In this document: positions 1-12,591 of the stretch, piece after piece
How positions within the stretch are numbered: the first letter of the stretch is position 1
Layout: the number at the start of each line of letters is the position of its first letter
NCBI GenBank assembly: GCA_030762895.1
Contig: JAUPTC010000018.1
Location: forward strand, 1,382,691 to 1,446,690
Direction of reading: 5' to 3'
Source of the DNA: Sophora flavescens
Lineage: Eukaryota > Streptophyta > Magnoliopsida > Fabales > Fabaceae
DNA: 64,000 nucleotides
Position numbers and translations under genes: made by a program
The notes under the pieces: generated by a model
What the model saw: only the letters and a program-made list of their open reading frames with translations
Told to the model about the DNA's origin: nothing
The model's database searches: none

Positions 1-268
1 ACTTTAACCCTATTTTTGACACAAAAACTATTTTTAACTCAAAACCCTAATTCAAACCCTAAGCCCTAATTTGTACCAAAAACCCTAATTCTGACCCAAA
101 ACCCGAATTCTAACCGACTTTTAACCCAAAACCCTATTTTAAACTCAAAACCTTAATTCGAACCTTAAACCCTATCTTTGACCAAAAACCCAAATTTGGA
201 CCCAAAACCCAAGTTTTGTCCCAAAACCATAATTCTAACCCCATTTTGACCCAAAACCAAAATTTTAA

Positions 269-306
269 CCCAAAACCCAAATTCAAACCCTAAACCCCCA
301 AAGCCC
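269..306 (-). other. Densest C-tract cluster per monomer (G-quadruplex candidate on minus strand)
   Basis: Type example of a once-per-monomer site. Five C-runs of three or more follow each other with spacers of 4, 9, 4 and 4 bases, ending in ccctaaacccccaaagccc. On the minus strand this gives GGG tracts close enough for a G-quadruplex with one long loop, and on the plus strand a possible i-motif. Equivalent sites occur near 1267, 2256, 3213, 4231, 5232, 7252, 8089 and onwards in nearly every full-length monomer. The half-length chimeric monomers lack it. Folding is inferred, not shown. Confidence 0.45.
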
Positions 307-579
307 TAATTTTGACCCTAAACCCTAAATCTGACCCAGAACCCTAAATTTGACCCCAAACCCTAATTTTGACCCACAACCTTAATTCTAACCGTATAAA
401 CTCAAAACCCTATTTCAAACATTAAACCCTGATTTTGATACGAAACCCTTAATTTGACCCAGAACCCTAATTTTGATCCGAAACCCTAATTTTTAACCAA
501 AACCCTAATTTGAACCCAAAACCCTAATTTGAACCCAAAGCCCTAATTTTGACCCAAAACCCAAATTCTAACCCTATTT

Positions 580-604
580 TTGACCCAAAATCCTTTTTTT
601 TAAC
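580..604 (+). repeat. Once-per-monomer T-tract, type example
   Basis: Each full-length monomer carries one oligo-T run in the context caaaatcc-T(n)-aactcaacac, located about 130-160 bp before the landmark. T(n) varies from about 5 to 10 between copies (for example about 5 near 61430 and 9-10 near 12438). It is the only homopolymer of this kind in the monomer and is the least reliable part for copy comparison, because run length is easily mis-sequenced. Confidence 0.75.
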
Positions 605-2280
605 TCAACACTAATTTAAACCGTAAACCCTAATTTTGACCCTAAACCCAAAATTTGACCCGAAACCCTAATTTTAACACGAAACCCTAATTCTTACCCT
701 ATTTCTGACCCAAAAACCTATTTTTTACTCAAACCTTAATTCAAACCCTAAACCCTATGTTTGTAGAAAGCCCTAATTTTAACCCAAAGCCCTAATTTTG
801 ACCTAAAACCCTAATTCTAACCCTATTTTTGACCCAAAACCCTATTTCATACCCTAAACCCTAATTTTCATCAAAAACAACTAAATTTGACCCGAAACCC
901 TAATTTTATAGAAACCCTAATTTAACCCCAAACCCTAATTTAACCCTAATTTTGAAAACCCTATTTTTGACCCAAAAACCTATTTTTAACTCAACCCTAA
1001 TTTAAACCCTAAGCCCTAATTTGTACCAAAAACCCTAATTTTGACCAAAACCCTAATTCTGACCCAAAACCCGAATTCTAACCTTACTTTTAACCCAAAA
1101 CCCTATTTTAAACTCAAAACCTTAATTCAAACCCTAAACCCTATCTTTGACGGAAAACCCATATTTGGACCCAAAACCCAAGTTTTGACCCAAAAAGCAT
1201 AATTCTAACCCTATTTTGACCCAAAACCAAAATCTTAACCCAAAACCCAAATTCAAACCCTAAACCCCCAAAGACCTAATTTTGACCCTAAACCCTAAAT
1301 CTGACCCAGAACCCTAAATTTGACCCTAAACCCTAATTTTGACCTAAAACCCTAATTCTAACCGTATTTTTTACCCAAAACCCTACTTTAAACTCAAAAC
1401 CCTATTTCAAACCTTAAACCCTAATTTTGATCCGAAACCCTTAATTTGACCCAGAACCCTAATTTTGATCCGAAACCCTAATTTTTAACCAAAACCCTAA
1501 TTTGAACCCAAAACCCTAATTTTAACCCAAAGCCCTAATTTTGACCCAAAACCCTAATTCTAACCCTATTTTTGACCCAAAATCCTTTTTTTTAACTCAA
1601 CACTAATTTAAACAGTAAACCCTAATTTTGTCCCTAAACCCAAAATTTGTCCCCTAATTTTCCGAACCCTATTCAAAACCTATTTTTAACTCAAAACCCT
1701 AATTCAAACCATAAACCCTATGTTTGTCGCAGAGTTCCCTATTTTGACCTAAAACCCTAATTCTAACCCTATTTTTGACCCAAAACCCTATTTCAAACCC
1801 TAAACCCTAATTTTCATCAAAAACCCTAAATTTGACCCCGATCCAAAATTTTGACCCAAACCCTAATTTTACAAAACAACCTAATTCTAACCCAAATACT
1901 AACCCTAAGCCGTAATTTTGACTCAAAACCCTAATTTAACCTATTTACCCTATTTTTGACACAAAACCCTATTTTTAACTCAAAACCCTAATTCAAACCC
2001 TAAGCCCTAATTTGTACCAAAAACCCTAATTTTGACCAAAACCCTAATTCGACCCAAAACCCGAATTCTAACCTTACTTTTTAACCCAAAACCCTATTTT
2101 AAACTCAAAACCTTAATTCAAACCCTAAACCCTATCTTTGACCGAAAACCCATATTTGGACCCAAAACCCAAGTTTTGACCCAAAAAGCATAATTCTAAC
2201 CCTATTTTGACCCAAAACCAAAATTTTAACCCAAAACCCAAATTCAAACCCTAAACCCCCAAAGCCCTAATTTTGACCCT

Positions 2281-2960
2281 AAACCCTAAATCACAACCTA
2301 ATGACCAAATAATTTGACCCAAAACCCTAATTCTAACCTATTTTTACCCAAACCCTACTTTAAACTCAAAACCTATTTCAAACCTTAAACCCTAATTTTG
2401 ATCCAAACCCTTAATTTGACCCAATAATTTTGATCCGAAACACTATTTTTTAACCATATCCCTTATTTGAACCCAAAACCCTAATTTTAACCCAAAGCCT
2501 AATTTTGACCCAAACCCTAATTCTAACCCTATTTTTGACCCAAAATCCTTTTTTTAACTCAACCTAATTTAAACCGTAAACCCTAATTTTTCCCTAAACC
2601 CAAATTTGACCCAAACCCTAATTTTAACCGAAACCCTAATTTAACCCTTCCCAAAACCTATTTTTAACTCAAAACCTAATTCAAACCATAAACCCTATGT
2701 TTGTCGCAAAACCTAATTTTAACCCAAAGCCCTAATTTTGACCTAAAACCCTAATTCTAACCCTATTTTTGACCCAAAACCCTATTTCAAACCCTAAACC
2801 CTAATTTTCATCAAAAACCCTAAATTTGACCCATCCTAATTTTGACCAAAACCCTAATTTTACAAAAAACCTAATTCTAACCCAAATACTAACCCTAAGC
2901 CTAATTTTGACTCAAAACCCTAATTTAACCCTATTTTTGACCCAAAACTATTTTTAACTC
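2281..2960 (+). repeat. Satellite patch with clustered small deletions
   Basis: This stretch has an excess of one- to several-base losses relative to its neighbours: aatcacaacctaatgaccaaat near 2290 in place of the usual aatctgacccagaaccctaaattt, acccaaaccc for acccaaaaccc, and a collapsed ttaacccttcccaaaa near 2640. Neighbouring monomers are clean. The pattern is compatible with poor consensus in this segment or with a locally decayed repeat; the sequence alone cannot decide. Confidence 0.6.
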
Positions 2961-3639
2961 AAAACCCTAATTCAAACCCTAAGCCCTAATTTGTACCAAA
3001 AACCCTAATTTTGACCTAAAACCCTAATTCGACCCAAAACCCAATTCTAACCTTACTTTTAACCCAAAACCCTATTTTAAACTCAAAACCTTAATTCAAA
3101 CCCTAAACCCTATCTTTGACAGAAAACCCAAGTTTTGACCCAAAACCATAATTCTAACCCTATTTTGACCCAAAACCAAAATTTTAACCCAAAACCTGAA
3201 TTCAAACCCTAAACCCCCAAAGCCCTAATTTTGACCCTAAGCCCTAAATCTGACCCAGAACCCTAAATTTGACCCTAAACCCTAATTTTGACCCAAAACC
3301 CTCATTCTAGCCGTATTTTTTACCCAAAACCCTATTTTAAACTCAAAACCCTATTTCAAACCTTAAACCCTAATTTTGATATGAAACCCTTAATTTGACC
3401 CAGAACCCTAATTTTGATCCGAAGCCCTAATTTTTAACCAAAACCCTAATTTGAACCCAAAACCCTAATTTGAACCCAAAGCACTAATTTTGACCCAAAA
3501 CCCTAATTCTAACCCTATTTTTGACCCAAAATCCTTTTTTTAACTCAACACTAATTTTAACCGTAAACCCTAATTTTGTCCCTAAACCCAATATTTGGCC
3601 CGATACCCTAATTTTAACACGAAACCCTAATTCTGACCC

Positions 3640-6600
3640 AAAAACCTATTTTTAACTCAAAACCCTAATTCAAACCAAAACCCTATGTTTGTCGCAAAGC
3701 CCTAATTTTTACCCAAAGCCCTAATTTTGATCCTAAAACCCTAATTCTAACCCTATTTTCGATCCAAAACCCTATTTCAAACCCTACACCCTAATTTTCA
3801 TCAAAAACCCTAAATTTGACCGCGATCCTAATTTTGACCAGAAACCCTAATTTTACAAAAAACCCTAATTCTAACCCATATACTAACCCTAAGCCATAAT
3901 TTTGACTCAAAACCCTAATTTAACCCTAAACCCTGATTTAACCCTATTTTGACCCAAAAACCTATTCTTAACTCAAAACCCTAATTCAAACCCTAAGCCC
4001 TAATTTGTACCAAAAACCCTAATTTTGACCTAAAACCCTAATTCTGAACCAAAACCCGAATTCTAACCTTACTTTTAACCCAAAACCCTATTTTAATCTC
4101 AAAACCTTAATTCAAACCCTAAACCCTATCTTTGACCGAAAACCCAAGTTTTGACCCAAAACCATAATTCTAACTCTATTTTGACCCAAAACCAAAATTT
4201 TAACCCAAATCCCAAATTCAAACCCTAAACCCCCAAAGCCTTAATTTTGACCCTAAACCTTTAATCTGACCCAAACCTTAAATCTGACCCTAAACCCTAA
4301 TTTTGACCCAAAACCCTAATTCTAACCGTATTTTTTACCCAAAACCCTACTTTAAACTCAAAACCCTATTTCAAACCTTAAACCCTAATTTTGATCCGAA
4401 ACCCTTAATTTGACCCAGAACCCTAATTTTGATCCGAAACCCTAATTTTTAACCAAAACCCTAATTTGAACCCAAAACCCTAATTTTAACCCAAAGCCCG
4501 AATTTTGACCCAAAACCCTAATTCTAACCCTATTTTTGACCCAAAATCCTTTTTTTTTAACTCAACACTAATTTTAACCGTAAACCCTAATTTTGTCCCT
4601 AAACCCAATATTTGGCCCGATACCCTAATTTTAACACGAAACCCTAATTCTGACCCAAAAACCTATTTTTAACTCAAAACCCTAATTCAAACCATAAACC
4701 CTATGTTTGTCGTAAAGCCCTCATTTTGACCTAAAACCCTAATTCTAACCCTATTTTTGACCCAAAACCCAATTTCAAACCCTAAACCCTAATTTTCATC
4801 AAAAACCCTAAATTTGACCCCGATCCTAATTTTGACCCGAAACCCTAATTTTACAGAAAACCCTAATTCTAACCCAAATACTAACCCTAAGCCGTAATTT
4901 TGACTCAAAACCCTAATTTAACCCTATTTTTGACACAAAAAACTATTTTTAACTCAAAACCCTAATTCAAACCCTAAGCCCTAATTTGTACCAAAAACCC
5001 TAATTTTGACCAAAAACCCTAATTCTGACCCAAAACCCGAATTCTAACCTTACTTTTAACCCAAAACCCTATTTTAAACTCAAAACCTTAATTCAAACCC
5101 TAAACCCTATCTTTGACCGAAAACCCATATTTGGACCCAAAACCCAAGTTTTGACCCAAAAAGCATAATTCTAACCCTATTTTGACCCAAAACCAAAATT
5201 TTAACCCAAAACCCAAATTCAAACCCTAAACCCCCAAAGCCCTAATTTTGACCCTAAACCCTAAATCTGACCCAGAACCCTAAATTTGACCCTAAACCCT
5301 AATTTTGACCCAAAACCCTAATTCTAACCGTATTTTTTACCCAAAACCCTACTTTAAACTCAAAACCCTATTTCAAACCTTAAACCCTAATTTTGATCCG
5401 AAACCCTTAATTTGACCCAGAACCCTAATTTTGATCTGAAACCCTAACTTTTAACCAAAACCCTAATTTGAACCCAAAACCCTAATTTTAACCCAAAGCC
5501 CTAATTTTGACACAAAACCCTAATTCTAACCCTATTTTTGACCCAAAATCCTTTTTTTTAACTCAATACTAATTTAAACAGTAAACCCTAATTTTGACCC
5601 TAAACCCAAAATTTTGCCCGAAACCCTAATTTTAATACGAAACCCTAATTCTGACCCCAAAACCTATTTTTAACTCAAAACCCTAATTCAAACCATTACC
5701 CTAGGTTTGTCGCAAAACCATAATTTTGACCCAAAGCCCTAATTTTGACCTAAAACCCTAATTCTAACCCTATTTTTGACCCAAAACCCTAATTTTCATC
5801 AAAAACCCTAAATTTGACCCCGATCCTAATTTTGACCCGAAACCTTAATTTTACAGAAAACCCTAATTCTAACCCAAATACTAACCCTAAGCCGTAATTT
5901 TGACTCAAAACCCTAATTTAACCCTATTTTTGACACAAAAACTATTTTTAACTCAAAACCCTAATTCAAACCCTAAGCCCTAATTTGTACCAAAAGCCCT
6001 AATTTTGACCAAAAACCCTAATTCTGACCCAAAACCCGAATTCTAACCTTACATTTAACCCAAAACCCTATTTTAAACTAAAAACCTTAATTCAAACCCT
6101 AAACTCTATCTTGGACCGAAAACCCATATTTGGACCCAAAACCCAAGTTTTGACCCAAAAAGCATAATTCTAACCCTATTTTGACCCAAAACCAAAATTT
6201 TAACCCAAAACCCAAATTCAAACCCTAAACCCCCAACGCCCTAAATCTGACCCAGAACCCTAAATTTGACCCTAAACTCTAAATTTGACCCTAAACCCTA
6301 ATTTTGACCTAAAACCCTAATTCTAACCGTATTTTTTACCCAAAACCCTACTTTAAATTCAAAACCCTATTTCAAACCTTAAACCCTAATTTTGATCCGA
6401 AACCCTTAATTTGACCCAAAACCATAATTTTGATCCGAAACCCTAATTTTTAACCAAATCCCTAATTTGAACCCAAAACCCTAATTTTAACCCAAAGCCC
6501 TAATTTTGACCCAAAACCCTAATTCTAACACTATTTTTGACCAAAAATCCTTTTTTTTTACTCAACACTAATTTAAACCGTAAACCCAAATTTTGTCCCT

Positions 6601-7720
6601 AAACCCAAAATTTGGCCCGAAACCCTAATTTTTACACGAAACCCTAATTCTGACCCAAAAACCTATTTTTAACTCAAAACCCTAATTCAAACCAAAACCC
6701 TATGTTTGTCGCAAAGCACTAATTTTTACCCAAAGCCCTAATTTTGATCCTAAAACCCTAATTCTAACCCTATTTTCGACCCAAAACCCTATTTCAAACC
6801 CTAAACCCTAATTTTCATCAAAAACCCTAAATTTGACCGCGATCCTAATTTTGACCCGAAACCCTAATTTTACAAAAAATCCTAATTCTAACCCATATAC
6901 TAACCCTAAGCCATAATTTTGACTCAAAACCCTAATTTAACCCTAAACCCTGATTTAACCCTATTTTTGACCCAAAAACCTATTTTTAACTCAAAACCCT
7001 AATTCAAACCCTAAGCCCTAATTTGTACCAAAAACCCTAATTTTGACCTAAAACCCTAATTCTGACCCAAAACCCGTATTCTAACCTTACTTTTAACCCA
7101 AAACCCTATTTTAAACTCAAAACCTTAATTCAAACCCTAAACCCTATCTTTGACCGAAAACTCAAGTTTTGACCCAAAACCATAATTCTAACCCTATTTT
7201 GACCCAAAACCAAAATTTTAACCCAAATCCCAAATTCAAACCCTAAACCCCCAAAGCCCTAATTTTGACCCTAAACCCTAAATCTGACCCAGAACCCTAA
7301 ATTTGACCCTAAACCCTAATTTTGACCCAAAACCCTCATTCTAGCCGTATTTTTTACCCAAAACCCTATTTTAAACTCAAAACCCTATTTCAAACCTTAA
7401 ACCCTAATTTTGATCCGAAACCCTTAATTTGACCCAGAACCCTAATTTTGATCCGAAACCCTAATTTTTAACCAAAACCCTAATTTGAACCCAAAACCCT
7501 AATTTTAACCCAAAGCCCGAATTTTGACCCAAAACCCTAATTCTAACCCTATTTTTGACCCAAAATCCTTTTTTTTAACTCAACACTAATTTAAACAGTA
7601 AACCCTAATTTTGTCCCTAAACCCAAAATTTGGCCCGAAACCCTAATTTTAACACGAAACCCTAATTCTGACCCAAAAACCTATTTTTAACTCAAAACCC
7701 TAATTCAAACCATAAACCCT
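3640..7720 (+). repeat. Local 3-monomer higher-order repeat, ~3.02 kb
   Basis: The monomers beginning at 3684 and 6701 share private variants: accaaaaccctatg before the landmark, tttttacccaaagcc and gatcctaaaacc after it, ttttcga, gaccgcgatcc, acccatatac, gccataatttt and ccctgatttaaccc. The monomers that follow also match: aaatcccaaattc at about 4207 and 7227, and cccgaattttgaccc at about 4497 and 7527. The offset is 3,017-3,018 bp, that is three monomers. The copy to the left (from about 1.7 kb) matches less well, so this is a short or decaying HOR. Confidence 0.75.
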
Positions 7721-7845
7721 ATGTTTGTCGCAAAGCCCTAATTTTGACCCAAAGCCCTAATTCTAACTCTATTTTTAACCCAAAACCCTATTTCAAACCC
7801 TAAACCCTAATTTTCACCAAAAACCCTAAGTTTGACCCCGATCCT

Positions 7846-7890
7846 AATTTTGACCCGAAACCCTAATTCTGACCCAAAACCCGAATTCTA
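7846..7890 (+). repeat. Deletion junction making an ~820-bp monomer
   Basis: The text passes directly from gacccgaaaccctaatt (normally followed by ttacagaaaacc) to ctgacccaaaacccgaattc, a block that normally lies about 180 bp further on. The landmark interval 7720-8540 is accordingly only 820 bp. Both sides share ccctaatt, which fits unequal exchange or replication slippage between sub-units within a monomer. Confidence 0.75.
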
Positions 7891-10029
7891 ACCTTACTTT
7901 TAACCCAAAACCCTATTTTAAACTCAAAACCTTAATTCAAACCCAAAACCCTATCTTTGACCGAAAACCCATATTTGGACCCAAAACCCAAGTTTTGACC
8001 CAAAAAGCATAATTCTAACCCTATTTTGACCCAAAACCAAAATTTTAACCCAAAACCCAAATTCAAACCCTAAACCCCCAAAGCCCTAATTTTGACCCTA
8101 AACCCTAAATCTGACCCAGAACCCTAAATTTATCCCTAAACCCTAATTTTGACCGAAATCCATAATTCTAACCGTATTTTTTACCCAAACCCTATTTCAA
8201 ACCTTAAACCCTAATTTTGATCCGAAACCCTTAATTTGACCCAGAACCCTAATTTTGATCCGAAACCCTAATTTTTAACCAAAACCCTAATTTGAACCCA
8301 AAACCCTAATTTTAACCCAAAGCCCTAATTTTGACCCAAAACCCTAATTCTAACCCTATTTTTGACCCAAAATCCTTTTTTTTTAACTCAACACTAATTT
8401 AAACCGTAAACCCTAATTTTGACCCTAAACCCAAAATTTGGCCCGAAACCCTAATTTTAACACGAAACCCTGATTCTAACCCTATTTCTGACCCAAAAAC
8501 CTTTTTTTAACTCAAAATCCTAATTCAAATCCTAAACCCTATGTTTGTCGCAAAGCCCTAATTTTAACCCAAAGCCCTAATTTTGACCTAAAACCCTAAT
8601 TCTAACCCTATTTTTGACCCAAAACCCTATTTCATACCCTAAGCCCTAATTTTCATCAAAAACCCTAAATTTGACCCGAAACCCTAATTTTAAAGAAAAC
8701 CCTAATTCTAACCCAAATACTAACCCTAAGCCGTAATTTTGACTGGAAAACCCTAATTTAACCCCAAACCCTAATTTAACCCTATTTTTGACCCAAAAAC
8801 CTATTTTTAACTTAAAACCCTAATTCAAACCCTAAGCCCTAATTTGTACAAACAACCCTAATTTTGACCAAAAACCCTAATTCTGACCCAAAACCCGAAT
8901 TCTAACCTTACTTTTAACCCAAAACCCTATTTTAAACTCAAAACCTTAATTCAAACCCTAAACCCTATCTTTGACGGAAAACCCATATTTGGACCCAAAA
9001 CCCAAGTTTTGACCCAAAAAGCATAATTCTAACCCTATTTTGACCCAAAACCAAAATCTTAACCCAAAACCCAAATTCAAACTCTAAACCCCCAAAGCCC
9101 TAATTTTGACCCTAAACCCTAAATCTGACCCAGAACCCTAAATTTGACCCTAAACCCTAATTTTGACCTAAAACCCTAATTCTAACCGTATTTTTTACCC
9201 AAAACCCTACTTTAAACTAAAAACCCTATTTCAAACCTTAAACCCTAATTTTGATCCGAAACCCTTAATTTGACCCAAAGCCCTAATTTTGACCCGAAAC
9301 CCTAATTATAACCCTATTTTTGACCCAAAATCCTTTTTTTTTAACTCAACACTAATTTAAACAGTAAACCCTAATTTTGTCCCTAAACCCAAAATTTGGC
9401 CCGAAACCCTAATTCTGACCCAAAAACCTATTTTTAACTCAAAACCCTAATTCAAACCATAAACCCTATGTTTGTCGCAGAGCCCTAATTTTGACTCAAA
9501 GCCCTAATTCTAACCCTATTTTTGACCCAAAACCCTATTACAAACCCTAAACCCTAATTTTCATCAAAAAACCTAAATTTGACCCCGATCCTAATTTTGA
9601 CCCGAAACCCTAATTTTACAGAAAACCCTAATTCTAACCCAAATACTAACCCTAAGCCGTAATTTTGACTCAAAACCCTAATTTAACCCTATTTTTGACA
9701 CAAAAACCTATTTTTAACTCAAAACCCTAATTCAAACCCTAAGCCCTAATTTGTACCAAAAACCCTAATTTTGACCAAAAACCCTAATTCTGACCCAAAA
9801 CCCGAATTCTAACCTTACTTTTAACCCAAAACCCTATTTTAAACTCAAAACCTTAATTCAAACCCTAAACCCTATCTTTGACCGAAAACCCATATTTGGA
9901 CCCAAAACCCAAGTTTAGACCCAAAAAGCATAATTCTAACCCTATTTTGACCCAAAACCAAAATTTTAACCCAAAACCCAAATTCAAACCCTAAACCTCC
10001 AAAGCCCTAATTTTGACCCTAAACCCTAA

Positions 10030-10270
10030 ATCTGACCCAAAACCCGAATTCTAACCTTACTTTTAACCCAAAACCCTATTTTAAACTCAAAACCTTAATT
10101 CAAACCCTAAACCCTATCTTTGACCGAAAACCAATATTTGGACCCAAAACCCAAGTTTTGACCCAAAAAACATAATTCTAACCCTATTTTGACCCAAAAC
10201 CAAAATTTTAACCCAAAACCCAAATTCAAACCCTAAACCCCCAAAGCCCTAATTTTGACCCTAAACCCTA
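10030..10270 (+). repeat. Internal ~240-bp duplication making a 1,236-bp monomer
   Basis: After ccctaaatctgaccca near 10037 the sequence jumps back to aaacccgaattctaacc and repeats the following block (tatctttgacc, tatttggaccc, aaacccccaaag) already present from about 9795. The landmark interval 9467-10703 is 1,236 bp instead of about 1,000. The shared ctgaccca at both sites marks the crossover point. Confidence 0.75.
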
Positions 10271-12058
10271 AATCTGACCCAGAAACCTAAATTTGACCCC
10301 AAACCCTAATTTTGACCCAAAACCTTAATTCTAACCGTATTTTTTACCCAAACCCTATTTCAAACCTTAAACCCTAATTTTGATCCGAAACCCTTAATTT
10401 GACCCAGAACCCTAATTTTGATCCGAAACCCTAATTTTTAACCAAAACCCTAATTTGAACCCAAAACCCTAATTTTAACCCAAAGCCCTAATTTTGACCC
10501 AAAACCCTAATTCTAACCCTATTTTTGACCCAAAATCCTTTTTTTTTAACTCAACACTAATTTAAACCGTAAACCCTAATTTTGACCCTAAACCCAAAAT
10601 TTGGCCCGAAACCCTAATTTTAACACGAAACCCTAATTCTAACCCTATTTCTGACCCAAAAACCTATTTCTATCTCAAAACGATAATTCAAACCCTAAAC
10701 CCTATGTTTGTCGCAAAGCCCTAATTTTAACCCAAAGCCCTAATTTTGACCTAAAACCCTAATTCTAACCCTATTTTTATCCCAAAACCCTATTTCAAAC
10801 CCTAAACCCTAATTTTCATCAAAAACCCTAAATTTGACCCCGATCCTAATTTTGACCCGAAACCCTAATTTTACAGAAAAGCCTAATTCTAACCCAAGTA
10901 CTAACCCTAAGCCGTAATTTTGACTCAAAACCCTAATTTAACCCTATTATTGACCCAAAAACCTATTTTTAACTCAAAACCCTAATTCAAACCCTAAGCC
11001 CTAATTTGTACCAAAAACCCTAATCTTGACCTAAAACCCTAATTCTGACCCAAAACCCGAATTCTAACCTTACTTTTAACCCAAAACCCTATTTTAAACT
11101 CAAAACCTTAATTCAAACCCTAAACCCTATCTTTGACAGAAAACCCAAGTTTTGACCCAAAACCATAATTCTAACCCTATTTTGACCCAAAACCAAAATT
11201 TTAACCCAAAACCTGAATTCAAACCCTAAACCCCCAAAGCCCTAATTTTGACCCTAAGCCCTAAATCTGACCCAGAACCCTAAATTTGACCCTAAACCCT
11301 AATTTTGACCCAAAACCCTCATTCTAGCCGTATTTTTTACCCAAAACCCTATTTTAAACTCAAAACCCTATTTCAAACCTTAAACCCTAATTTTGATATG
11401 AAACCCTTAATTTGACCCAGAACCCTAATTTTGATCCAAAACCCTAATTCTAACCCTATTTTTGACCCAAAATCTTTTTTTTTAACTCAACACTAATTTT
11501 AACCGTAAACCCTAATTTTGACCCTAAACCCAAAATTTGGCCCGAAACCCTAATTTTAACACGAAACCCTGATTCTAACCCTATTTCTGACCCAAAAATC
11601 TATTTTTAACTCAAAACCCTAATTCAAACCCTAAACGCTATGTTTGTCGCAAAGCCCTAATTTTAACCCAAAGCCCTAATTTTGATCCTAAAACCCTAAT
11701 TCTAACCCTATTTTCGACCCAAAACCCTATTTGAAACCCTAAACACTAATTTTCATCAAAAACCCTAAATTTGACCCCGATCCTAATTTTGACCCGAAAC
11801 CCTAATTTTACAAAAAACCCTAATTCTAACCCAAATACTAACCCTAAGCCATAATTTTGACTCAAAACCCTAATTTAACCCTATTTTTGACCCAAAAACC
11901 TATTTTTAACTCAAAACCCTAATTCAAACCCTAAGCCCTAATTTGTACCAAAAACCCTAATTTTGACCTAAAACCCTAATTCTGACCCAAAACCCGAATT
12001 CTAACCTTACTTTTAACCCAAAACCCTATTTTAAACTCAAAACCTTAATTCAAACCAT

Positions 12059-12210
12059 AAACCCCCAGAGTCCTAATTTTGACCCAAAACCAAAATTTTA
12101 ACCCAAAACCCAAATTCAAACCCTAAACCCCCAGAGTCCTAATTTTGACCCTAAGCCCTAAATCTGACCCAGAACCCTAAATTTGACCCTAAACCCCCAG
12201 AGTCCTAATT
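12059..12210 (+). repeat. Three copies of a private 20-mer at 66-bp spacing
   Basis: The 20-mer aaacccccagagtcctaatt occurs at 12059, 12125 and 12191, exactly 66 bp apart. Other monomers carry one such site per unit, usually as aaacccccaaagccctaatt. Here the first copy replaces the expected tatctttgacc block and the third replaces a ccctaattttgaccc block. All three share the cagagtcc variant, so they probably come from local copying rather than independent mutation. Confidence 0.8.
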
Positions 12211-12591
12211 CTAACCGTATTTTTTACCCAAAACCCTACTTTAAACTCAAAACCCTATTTCAAACCTTAAACCCTAATTTTGATCCGAAACCCTTAATTT
12301 GACCCAGAACCCTAATTTTGATCCGAAACCCTAATTTTTAACCAAAACCCTAATTTGAACCCAAAACCGTAATTTTAACCCAAAGCCCTAATTTTGACCC
12401 AAAACCCTAATTCTAACCCTATTTTTGACCCAAAATCCTTTTTTTTTTAACTCAACACTAATTTAAACAGTAAACCCTAATTTTGTCCCTAAACCCAAAA
12501 TTTGGCCCGAAACCCTAATTTTAACACGAAACCCTAATTCTGACCCAAAAACCTATTTTTAACTCAAAACCCTAATTCAAACCATAAACCC

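Larger units (their letters stand above)
1..12591 (+). repeat. Left subarray: heterogeneous ~1-kb monomers
   Basis: Thirteen landmark intervals or parts of them. Lengths are irregular: 963, 977, 988, 1018, 1000, 999, 1019, 820, 927, 1236, 936 and 953 bp. Neighbouring monomers differ by many substitutions and by block deletions or duplications, and no single higher-order period covers the stretch. The monomer at about 8.5-8.8 kb (cataccctaa, ttaaagaaaacc, an extra taaccccaaaccctaa) and the one at 838-960 belong to the class that alternates in the right-hand dimer array. The segment near 11.1-11.4 kb shares private variants with 3.1-3.4 kb (gacagaaaaccc, aaacctgaattc, gatatgaaaccc), an offset of about 8.02 kb. 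Confidence 0.85.

Noticed and set aside
580..604. Rho-independent terminator or poly-A tail of a retroelement at the T-tracts
   Set aside because: No GC stem precedes the T-run, and there are no target-site duplications or element body. The tract is an internal part of every monomer.
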